Assembly (NCBI GenBank): GCA_023053575.1
Contig: JAKZAP010000018.1
Span: 13,916,202-13,980,201 of the forward strand
Direction of reading: 5' to 3'
Source of the DNA: Branchinecta lynchi
Taxonomy: Eukaryota > Arthropoda > Branchiopoda > Anostraca > Branchinectidae
DNA: 64,000 bases
The position numbers and the translations under genes were made by a program. The notes beneath the pieces were generated by a model. That model worked only from the letters and a program-made list of their open reading frames with translations, was not told where the DNA came from and ran no database searches. Below, piece by piece: positions 41,101 to 53,100 of this stretch; the stretch's first letter is position 1; the number at the start of each line of letters is the position of its first letter.

Positions 41101-44100
41101 GCCTATTATTTGAGTAGTGTCAACTGTGGGCTGGCAAGAATCCGTATCGGAGGTTGTTCGTAGTTTTACTGAGAAAATTGTAAACTCTGATTAGTCAGAG
41201 AAGTTCATTTTACCTTCTAAATTACAGCGTGCTCAAACAGCATACCTTTTTAACCGACTGTGTATCTATAGACCTACACTGTAAAAAGTTTCTCCGAATA
41301 AGGATGCAGTATTTGCTACTGGGATTAATCTTATCTCTATTGGGATAAGATTAATCCGAATTAGGGGCAATCTTACCTCAATAAAGATAAGATTAATCCC
41401 AGTAGCAAATACTGCACGATTTTTTTTACAGTGTATGCAGCCAATTGGACAGGATCCTGACAGGATCCTGACACACCATTCTGAGTAAGTTTAATTTATT
41501 GTATGCCTTATATAAGCAACCGAATGCGAACTGGCCTCTTACCTTAAATCCCAGCTTGGAGTGAAATAAGGACCTTTGATCCTGTTGTATCACTCCTTCA
41601 AAGACCTCATGACCCTGACACCGTTGAACTTAAATTTAGGACAACACAAGTTCGGATCCGGAACTATGCATGTCAGATCTAGGGCTTACAGAACGTCTCC
41701 CCCGATCCGATTTTTTCCAGATCCCTTAAATGCGCGCTTGCCAACTACTAAGTCCCGTCCGGACAGGGTCTTTCGTCCGAAAAAAGCATATCTAGGGACA
41801 GGCCCGTATCCAGGAATTTTTTTCGGGGAGGGGGGGGGGGGGTTGCCTTTCGGGGGGGGGGATATTGCCTGCTGGTCGGACAAAAAAGTACAAAAAACAC
41901 ATAGATCAGAGGGAAAAGCCTATAAAAATGATTATTTTTGTCGATTTTGGGGGGGGTTTCAACCCCCCCCCCCCCGGATACGGCCTTTTCTAGGGATTAT
42001 TCCCGCCTTCCAAGTTTTCCCCGATCCCTTAAGCTCAAGACAATATTTCCGGGATCCCCTCCAACTCACCACAGTGCTCGAATCTATAAACGGTATTTTG
42101 TCGGATTTATTACCGTCTTGCCAACCAAGTTCGGTCCCGATCCCTCCATCTGAGTGTTCCGCAAGATTTCCGCAATAACCCTTCCCCCAACGTGGTCCGA
42201 TCCGGTCCAGAACTGTAAATGGAACACCTAGGCTATGTGCTCTTACCAATTACCCGATTGCATCCGCACAGGATATAACTGGGAATTTTTTTTCAATTCT
42301 GGAAAACATTATCGATCAATCAAATCTGATTCCAAATAGCATAAAGCTAGAAGATGCGAATACAATATTTACGAAAAAGACAAAAACAACAGCAGATCAA
42401 CTAGTACAAAATGAGATCTATCTTTTCATTTTAGAAAGACTTACTTGTGTCCGGACACTTTCTCTTTGCTTGTCCTTTACCACTTTTTAACCACGGCACA
42501 CGTTGCTTTCAAATATTTTGCGTCCGAACTGAGCAATTCAAGTATTAGTACACCCGAAAATCCACATCTCGGAACCGTTACAAGGAAAACATAATTTCTA
42601 GTAAGAACTGTACTTTCTCTAAGTCCCTCTACCAAACAGGCACTCAATGCATAGATGACTCACCTGTAGTTCATTAGCGATCATCTCACTTCTTGCACAG
42701 ACTTCATCAACTCGAGCATGTGCCTTGGGCAAGTTTGAGCAATATTCGCCATAAACGAGGAATTTCTCCTTCCACTGAATGAAAACATCGCTAATCCTCA
42801 ATGCGCTCCCTGGCATACATGCTTGACAGAGGTCACTGTGAAGTCCGGTATGAAGTTCGGCGATTTCCTGCAAAGAAAAGAGCGGTAATGATGTGTGATG
42901 GTAGCTCGCGCTAGAACATATTCTCTAATCCAACATATTCACCCCTTAGTCAGCTTCCTTTGTTGGTTTAGTCCGTTATCAAATTCCTTTTTTTTTCTTT
43001 CTTTTTTTTTATCGGATCTCGACTAAATTACCCCTCCGATCCTAAAATTTGTTTAAAGTAGGACTGAAAGTCGACACTACTCCATTATGCTCCTCCCTAG
43101 TAACAAGCACCATCTTTCCGTTCCGCCTATTTTAGATTTTCATTTAACAATTTGTTTCCCTGCTTTTACCGTCTAGCCAAATCCAACCTTCCAATGGAAT
43201 CTTTTCACAATTAAGCCGAATGTCTCGCCTCGTTCGTGATTGGTTAATAGACTGTGCAAACCAGAGACAACGAGAGTGTTCCACCCTTCTAACAATGGTA
43301 ACTATTAGTTCCGTTCCAACCTTGTCGAAATAGTAACTATTGCTTACCACGCTCGGGAGCGTAGTAAGCGTGGTAACTACGTATATTTGTGATGTGATTG
43401 GCCGGATACACATAGATCCGGCAGAGCTATATCCACCACAGAGACTAAATAATAGCATTTCCCAATCCAACCAGTTCTAACCTTGCAGTCAATTTTACTG
43501 GCTGCATTTTCAAAACACCAAATTTCTAAGAGCCTCCCCCCCCCCCTAAATGTTCAGATACTAAGGGCACTTACGAATTCCACCTCACTCTTGACTTGAA
43601 CACACCAACATTTTCCAGAATATCTTGAAGGCGACTGGGAATAATCGAAGTCACAGACAGATGGACGGAGATAGATGGGAGGCATTTGCGATCTCACAGT
43701 TATCCTTCCCTTTCGTTTGGGATCCCGGAAAAGCCTAAGTCACAAAAGCTTTCGGGAAATGTAGAAAGACTGCTTCCATAAACAGACACATGGAAAACTT
43801 CCCAATAATTTACTTCTTACGAAATCCTTAGAAATCCGATTGCGTGGGGAGGAAGAAAGTTTCGAACGACCCGATAGCACGGAGAAACTCGTTTACTTAC
43901 CAGGAAAACTCCAGAATCTACAGAAATTGGATTTCCCAGAATCAATTTTCCTCCAAAAAATAAACCCGCTTTATAAGCTAGAATTAGGCATCCTTGGAAA
44001 ATCAAAATGACAAGAACCCAGTAGAAGAACGTAAATCGTTCGCAGACTGCAAATCACAAACCAACAATAACGGGGAAACCGGGGGGTGGGGGGGGGGGCA

Positions 44101-47100
44101 TTGTGCCAACGCGTTCAATCTGCTTTTATCGTTAAAAAAGGTAAAACCCGATTTATCAGTGGGCGATATCCTTATGACAGACGGGATTTTCATACTTTCG
44201 TTAGTTCGTTCTCTTGATTTTTTTTTGTTTTAAACAAAGAGGTAGATTTGCACCGAAACGCTCCACGGTGAGCTCTCGAATAAACGGCTTCAAGTCTTCA
44301 AAGATGAAAGACGGTCAAGGAATGTGTTTGGATGGTAATTTTAGTCTTCTGGCGCATTCTCTACCGGTGTGTGTGAGGGGAATATATATTGATGGAATTT
44401 AGTGCAAACTGACTGTTTGCCCGTTTTGCGGAAAGATGGACGACGATGTCGACTTGGTTTGTTACTATAGTGAGTAGGGGGACTTACAGAGAGACGTTGC
44501 TGGTAAGGAAGTCTTCAAAGAGGGGCTCTGAAAGATTTGTTGGGTTAAGGTTTGCGACGGTTGGGTAGAAGAGTCCCTGAGTTCTGTAGCTGCCATGGAG
44601 CGCCGTGAGCGTTTAAGTTAGGTTGAATTTTTGTTATGGTTAGTTTTAATATGAATTGTTAGGTGAGTGCTCAGTATTTGGAGTGGTATATAGGCTATAT
44701 TTTTTTTATGGCACTTGCCTTCCTGCCAAGTGCCATTTACCGATCACATTTCCGTCGGTCGGTTAGTCCGGTGATTGCGACTTAGGGTACTTCCAGATGT
44801 GCTAGGACGATAAAACTTGGCAGGCATATCAGGGACCCAACCAAACCCACTTGGAAATAGTCACTTGCCCGGTCCGACCATCGTGGGGGGGGAGGGAGAG
44901 GTGGAGGAATCCGGAAAATAGGGATATTCATAACTTTCGAACGGGTGATCGGATCATAATGAAACTTAATATCTGGAAAGATCTCGTGTCTCGGATGTCT
45001 CATTTCAAGTCCGGCCCGGATCCGATGAATCTGGGGGGGAGGCGGAGAGGGGAACCGGAAATCATGTGAAACTCTCAGAGCGAAGCGATCGGGATGAAAC
45101 TTGGTGGTAAGAACAAGCACAAGCTCTAGATACTTTACTGACACAATTGGACCAGATTCGGACACTGTGCGGGGAGTTGGAGGGGGGGTTACGGAATTCC
45201 GGCTATCCGTAGTTAATGTACTTCCAGGTGGGCTAGGACGATAAAACTTGGCAGGCGTATCAGGGACCCGACCAAACTAACTTGGGAATAGTCACTTGCC
45301 CGATACGACCATCGTGGGGGCAGGGGGAGGTGGCGGAACCGGAATATGGGGACATGCATAACTTTGGAACGGGTGACCGGATCTTAATGAAACTTGATAT
45401 TTGGAAAGATCTCTTGTCTCAAATCTCTCATTTCAAGTCCGGACCGGATCGGGGGGGGGGGGTGTCGGATGGGAGAACCGGAAATCGTGTAAAACTCTCA
45501 GAGTGGAGCGATCGGGATGAAACTTGGTGCGAAGAACAAGCTCACGCTCTTGATACATCACTGACAGGACTGGGCCGGATTCGGATACTGTGGGGGAGGT
45601 GAGGGGGTTCCAGAATTCCGTCGAACCGTAGCTAATTTACTTCCAGGTGGGCTAGGACGGTAAAACTTGGCAGGCACCTCAGGGACCCTACCAGATTAAC
45701 TTGGAAACAGTCGCTTGCCCGATCTGACTATCGTGGGGGGAGGGGGAGACGGCAGAATCCGGAAATTAGTAGTATGCATAACTTTCGAATGGGTTATCGG
45801 ATCTCAATGAGACTTGATATCCTGAAAGACCTCATGTCTCAGCATGTCCTATTTCAAGTCCGGGCCGGATCCGCTGAACTGGGGGGGGGGGGTCGGAGGG
45901 GAGAACCGGACATCTTGTGACTCGCATAGAGTGGAGCGATCGGGATGGCAACTTGGTGGGAAGTACAGGCACAGTTCCTAGATGCATCAGTGACAGAATC
46001 GGACCGGATTCGGGTACCGAGGGGGGGGGGGAGAGCTGTAGGGGGTGTCCAGAATTCCGCTGATCGTGAGTTAAGGTACTTCCAGATGTGCTAGGACAAT
46101 AAAACTATGCTGGAGCATTAGAAACTTGTCATCATTGGGTTAGACATAGTCACTCTCCGATCCGACCATCCCTTAAAGAACTCGTCTTAACCGCAAAGTA
46201 CAAAAAATACTTTTAAGCAAAATGTACTTTTTCACAATCGCCATGAGCACATGATCCTTTTTGCCTCAAGGGTTTTGCTTAGAAATTAACAAATACAAAA
46301 AAAACATAAACTTTTGACCATCACTTCCATCTGACCCAGTCTTGCAAGTGCCATATGAGCCTCCAGCTCTTGTTATTTATTTTTTTTTTCTTCCCGTCAC
46401 GGCACAGAAGGCTCTTTTAGGATTATAGTTGATCAGCCATCTGTTAAATACAGTTGATTGTACTTGGTTTCCCGTTTCGGACAGTGATTCCTGGTTAGTT
46501 TTACAATCTAGACAAACAAGAACAAAGGTTCCGGCGGGATACCAAAAGTAACAAAAGGGGAATATTCATCGACTACTGGTCTTGTAGATTCCCGGTCTCC
46601 GCCAGGCTCAGTAAGCATATTGTATCTCTTTTCTATATCGACACCTTAACCAGATTCATGGGAAAACTTTATTTCTTCCCGAATAATCTAGCCCGGATTT
46701 TGATCAGATTATCAATACGAGTTGAAAATTCGCAGATGACAAGGCTTAACTAAGACAGCGTCAAACCTTGACAAGTCAGTTACAAGAAGACAAGACGAGA
46801 CAACGGAGGAAAATTCTCCAGAGGAAACTAACTCGTCCGACAAGAACCGATAATCTGGAGAACCACTGCCTCTCAGCCATTGCGCTGAGTAAAATATTGA
46901 GCAGGTGTTTACATTCGTGACCTTGTAAACCAAGTATTTGCATTGAGCCGAGGAGAGAGATCAGAAGGACGAGGTCTGAGGTAAATAGATGGCAGTCATT
47001 GACTGCAGGACCTGCATAGTCGGTGCAAAGATGCATTGCGAGACGGAAGAAGAGGGATTCTTCTACTGCACAGTAGCGATATAAGCTATCGTGGTACCAT

Positions 47101-50100
47101 AATGTTTGTCAAGCTATTGTGGTACCATGAATGTTTGTCCGGAAGACGATTCCTACTTCTAGAACCTTTCTCATGTCGTCATGTTTGGTAGTAAGATGCT
47201 CTAAGGTCTGACAACAGTTTGTCTGACAAACCTCTCCCCCACAAAAATATTAACAGGATCGACACCTCCAAGATTCTTCTCTTGATTTGGAGATCCGCAA
47301 GGCCGTAGCCATTACGGCGAGATATTGACGGGTAATTAACTCGATTAGTGGGGTTGGCAAACAAGTGCTTCACCAGTTTCTATCTACACTTAAAAATACA
47401 TTATTTCGTGTTTGGTTATTGGTTAATCTTACCACCCATCGAACAAGGTTCTTAGCAACCAAATATTAACAAAGTGCATCAACGATTTGGACTTCCCTTA
47501 TACTTGTCGATTTTTTGTTGCCGAGTACTAGCGGATATGAAACTTCCCCTTCAGTTTGTTGGTCTCCTTAACAATTCCCTTTGATTTTGCAATCCTGGAC
47601 ATTCCGTTTGAAAGTGCAACACCCGTCTCCTCAATCCCACTGCAACTAGGATTTATAAGATTTGGCGAAAGCGTGGTCCCATACCGGCGTCCCTTACGTA
47701 CTGTAGACACGTGATCTATCCTATCTTCTAAAGACTGTTAGCCAAAACGCACTGCCATAAGTTTCATAGCAGATGACAGAAGGATGCGCGGTTTCAGCAG
47801 ATAACACTCGGGGTTTTAGCTGATAAAGTCTTCAAACGTTGCATATTCAAACGTTGTGCGTAAAAGAAGAGCAGCATTTCTATTGTCATCACGACATCGG
47901 AAAAGTAAGCAAAACTTTTCCGGCGGGTTTTTTTCAGCTCTTCCTGACAATATTTGCTACGCATAACGTTCGCAAAATCATAAGAGACAAGACCTAAGGT
48001 TTCAATGTGATCCCAAAAATCTAATATTTGATCCAGACAACTGGGTCCTGTTTTCACCAGATCCAGTCTTCGCCAGGCTAATCATCTGAGAAAACCAAGT
48101 ATAATATTATGTGTGCCCCTTAATTTGAACCCCTCCCCCATCCCTAAATATAGGGCTACAGAGCCCATCTACGAACTTGACCTCACCCTTGACCCAAAGA
48201 ATCTTCACACCAAGTTTCATCAAAATATCTCATTCCCTTCCCTTCGTGCTGACGGACGGACAACTTTTGCGATGTCATAGGTATCCCTCCAATTACGTTT
48301 TGGGATCCCAATAACATCCGAAGTGGTATCTGTTGAAGCTGCGCATCCAAGTGTAGTCTGCTATGAAACTTCTGACAGCGAGGTATCTCAGGACTAAATG
48401 AAATGGTATGGGATTTGACTTGAACTGAAAGTCTGATTGACCAGCACTTGCTCGGTCTTGGTTTCCCAAGATATCAATGCTCCAAGATTCTTACCTACCT
48501 ACCCAGAGAGGTTGTTTCCCCGATTTACAAGGTTGCCTCAGGATTGGTCTCGCTTACTTTGCCTAGAGACGACCCGCAACCCTCCCCCGGACATAGCCCC
48601 CCCCCTCCCCCGGATTCAAATAGTATGTAACATTTTCAAAATCTTTTAAACCTGTCCAAGGGAGGAGGGGTCACCGTAACCCGACCCTGGTGAGGTTTCA
48701 AGCTCTTCGCTTCACGGTGACCACCTGGTCCGTCCTCTAATCAGTGTGGCGAGTCCAAGCTTCAACAATTCTTTGTTTTCCCCATTGGGTCTTTTGCTAC
48801 ACATATGTTTCGAATAGCCGCTCAGACCCCTTAAAAGCAATTACGCTGTGAACTGCTTTCATTCCTGGAAGGACAATTACCGATAACGCTCATACGTCAC
48901 GGTCTACGGCTGGGGGATGCTTAGCAACAGACTAATGACTGTAGGCTATGCAAACTGACGACCAGAGGAGTGTGAACGCCTTAAAGGTACGCGCACACAG
49001 AGTCCGATTTCACAGTCGGATGCAAATACTCTTGAAGGCTATCTCTTCTTGCCGATGCAAAATCTCCGGCCTCTCCGGGTACCTAGCGGAAGAAAGGCAG
49101 AAGTGGTGTCACAGCTGCTCCCAAAAATCGCCGTGATTGACACACCATTTGAGTAGCTGAGTTCGAGTCTTTACGGAGACGCTTACTCCTTCTTCCTGAC
49201 GATCACTGGCGTGTTTTGGAATTAGTCATATAGAGTATTTCCTCCGTCGCTCTGAGATTTTGACACATCGTATGCAGGTTTCCCAATAATGACGCGAGCT
49301 TCGCATGCGTATTTTCGGATACGAAATCTTATCTGACTGTGTGTGCACGAGGCTTAAGACGCGCCTAATATCTACGGAGAAAATTAACCCAAGGGGACGT
49401 TTTCGCGTGGATGGCTGTAGAGCTGAACGGGTGATCCCGTAGGCGCGAAAATCCACCGGGTGTTGAACGGCTGGGTAAGATAGGTCCGTCCACGCGAAAA
49501 TGCCCATTCATCTGGATAGGAGCATTTGAGTGGGAAGGTCCACACAGTATCCCCGTTCAGCTCAACACTGGCCTCGGAGCGGTGTTGAACGGGAGGCGTC
49601 CGTCGAGCTGGATGGCCCGTTCACGCGAAAATGTCCGTCGAGCTCAATGGGAAGTCGACGGAACTAGATCCATCCACGCGAAAACGTTCCCCAAGTCTGC
49701 ATGACAAGCATTGTTTTGATTCCTAAAGAGGCATGGTAGACCATCACATCTATCTTCTGTCTTGAACTTCTCGGGGACTTCTTTTGTTATGTCGGTTTTC
49801 TCACTTTTTAACCACATTTTTTTTAATTACAAATATTTTCCATCCAGTTGCCTAGTTGGAGAGTGGAAAGGCTGGGTGGAGCAGTAAGCCAGTAATACCT
49901 GATTTTTGAATACCCTATGCTAAATGCTCGATAACTGTTGGTAACCTAACTATGACCTGCTCTACTAAAGATCAATTCTAATTGTTTGATTTCTGAGCTT
50001 CACTCAAATCATCGATCTCTTTATAGGTTAGAGTATCCAGTAAAAGCTAACATGGGAGTTTTTTTTATTTTAAAGTTTTTTTTCAGAAGTCAATACCCCG

Positions 50101-53100
50101 TTCGATAGATCTTATTGAGACGTAGTGAGTGTGCAAAGCTCACTGGAATCGGACTTAAAACCTCGGTTCAGCGACTTTTTCCATTTGATCGTTTCCGGTA
50201 CCGGCAATGTAAAAAAATAGAAAATTAATAACGTTTTTTATTAATTGGCTTTTAATAGTGAAACTTGGTAAGGTGATCCGGAATAACATGAGCTATCGAA
50301 TGGTATATCGTTTTCAATAAACATCCTATTTTTTCTTCCCCTTTACTTTTTGCTGCGAAGAGCCGTTAGGCATAGTAACATGGTATATCCGGCGTTAGGC
50401 GGAGCCTGTTCTTTTTTCCATTTGGTAATATTTTCTCTTATTGTAGAGGTAGGACGTCAACTAAACCTGAACGGTGCCGAAGAACAGATGAAATCTAAAC
50501 CTAGTAAATATTTATGCACTGGTCCCGATGACATTTGTCGCCCGGTTCCAGGTTATTTATGCAGAGCAAAGGAATACTTGGAAGTAGCGCCAAGACTTAA
50601 AGAATGTGACACACACTCGAATAGCAGCGACACTAGCACCACTAGTGATAGAGAACGTCCCTGGTGAAACTTAATCAGTCGTGCACCACCGCCGGCTCCG
50701 ATAACTCTATATTCCGAACACAGCAAAAAAACATACAACCTCCCCTGTTACCTCGATGTGTGCAGACCGCATCTTAGCTGTACGATAAATTTTCTGAACT
50801 GGTAAGTTTGTCTCGCTTTGAACGTCCCAAGCGTAGTGGGCGGAACTACGATTAAGGCCCGTTCCCGATGCACGGATAGCATAGGTCTTGGCGCTACCCC
50901 CTAGTATTATTTTGCTCTTTACGTCATTAGCTCGAGATGCTCCCAGTTCTCTTTCGTAGATCCCTCCACCACTGGAGAGAATTTTTTGTTTTATTTAGTA
51001 ATTTTTCTCGCATAGTATAGAGGTACAGTACTTCAGAAGCCGCCCAAATCTAAACGGCACCGATGAATATGACGAAATTCAAACCGAATGCACTGATTCC
51101 GATGACAGGTGTCAACCGGTTTCAGGTCATTTTTGTTATTACTTGGAGATGCCTCCATTCCCCCCTTTTGCAGGTACCTCCAACATTTGAGAAAATGTCT
51201 TCTGTATTTAGTATTTTTTTTCTCGTACAGTAGATAAGTTATATACTGATCACAAACAAAAATCTAAGTAAAAGGAAGTCAAATTAAAACCAAACTCTTA
51301 TTCTTCTGAATATCGTATTATTTTTTGCTCAATTACTGCTCCCTCTAACGATCAGATCCGTCTTACAACAGTTCTGTATTACGTTTTTGACCGTTAGAAG
51401 AATCTCACCAGAATAACAAAAACAATAAAAAGGAACAAAAATAAGAAATCACATAAAGCAATTTTATTGCATTAATTGTTTAAAAAGAAAGCTGAAATAC
51501 ATGTCTCTTTGCTGACGTTGTGTCCGTAATTTACCATTTCCACCGTACAGTTTTATAGGCAACAAACAAAACCAGGGTGGTTTAAAAATTAGAGAATTTT
51601 TTCAAGAAGCATACCTTCACTGCAGTAACTACAGTCTGCAGTTCCAATTTCTAAACTGTGATTTATACCATAGGGAGGGCATACGGTTTTTCGCCGTCAG
51701 AACCGAGAAGATGTACAAAATCGTGTTCGTGTGTCAAACTTCGATCATTAACAGATTTTGAACCATGGAAACAAAATCCTGGTTTCATCTGCGACATCCA
51801 TTAACCTTACTGCAATTACTTTGAATGCAATAAGCTGTGCTTTGAGGATGTGGTTACGCAGTTACGAGTCAAAACAGTTTCAAGCCGCGTTCTTCTTAGC
51901 CTGGTCTTGATCCTATCTGACTCCTGTCCTTCAAACGCCCAAACCCCCATTTTGTTCTTCTGGCTTGTCTTCTCAATCCCGTTGCATTTGCCCTGTCAGT
52001 TGACAACTGTGATTGCCATGTCAGACAATTCTTCATGATTGATGACCTGATTTAGGAGCAAGTATCTGTCCTCTTTCTATCACACTTTTGCTCTGCGATT
52101 TATTATATTATATTTTATACATATATTGTGTTGTAACCCACAAAATGTGATATTCTTTCTGATATTTGTCTGCATAGCGATTTATCTGACACGGCTTAAC
52201 TAAAACAGCCTTAAACCTTGACAAGCCAGTTACACGACGACAAGACCGAGACAAGGGAGGCTCTAGAAGCTGAAAATTCTCCAGAGGAAATTAACTCGTC
52301 TACTTAAGTACCCCGCAGGCCATAGCTGCTCTATATACTTACCTTTATGGCGAAAAATATGCATTTTTTGTCGTCCTCTCCAAGCATAGTCGACAGAGGC
52401 CGGACAAAATATCGCTTCACCAAGTTCAGAGCCTCGACGAAATTCTTCTCTGTTTCCACCAATTCCCGAAGGCTATAGTCCCTTTTTTCTACTGGCTGAG
52501 CAGGGAATAATGGCACCTGGAATATCAATACTGATTAATGAGCTCCAGAAAACAAACTGCTGAGATCTAAGCAATTTAATGTCCTTTCTTCCCTTTAATG
52601 GAACCCTCCTGCGTCTTCTGCTTTATACTATCCCGCTCCCTCTTGCAATTATAAGCTTCTGAAATTCCCGCTTTTCCCCATTTACAATTTTTAGCGCTTT
52701 TTCGGTTTTTCGGTCAGGCTGTGTTTTGCCAGTCATGCAACCAAACTATACAGAAAGCTTCAAGGTCGGCCGACAACTCTCTCGTGAATAAGGCCATTAT
52801 ATCATGAATCATCACTAGTAAGAGTTGTGCTTCATCAATTTTCTTCCTAACTGTTTTAACTCCCAAGTAATCTGTTTTATATTGAATGAATGAATGAATG
52901 ATTTTATTAACCCATTCTAAACACAAAATGTGACAAATGGAGTATAAGAAGGGAAGAAAAAAGAAGAAGAAAGAAAAAGGAAAAACGAATCACACTAAAC
53001 TAACAAAGAAACTAAGAACTAGCACAACTAGCCTACTTTAGAAATGCCTGGTACAGGCTGTGCTGGGGATCCAGGGGCTGTAGAAACTTTTCTCTACGGA

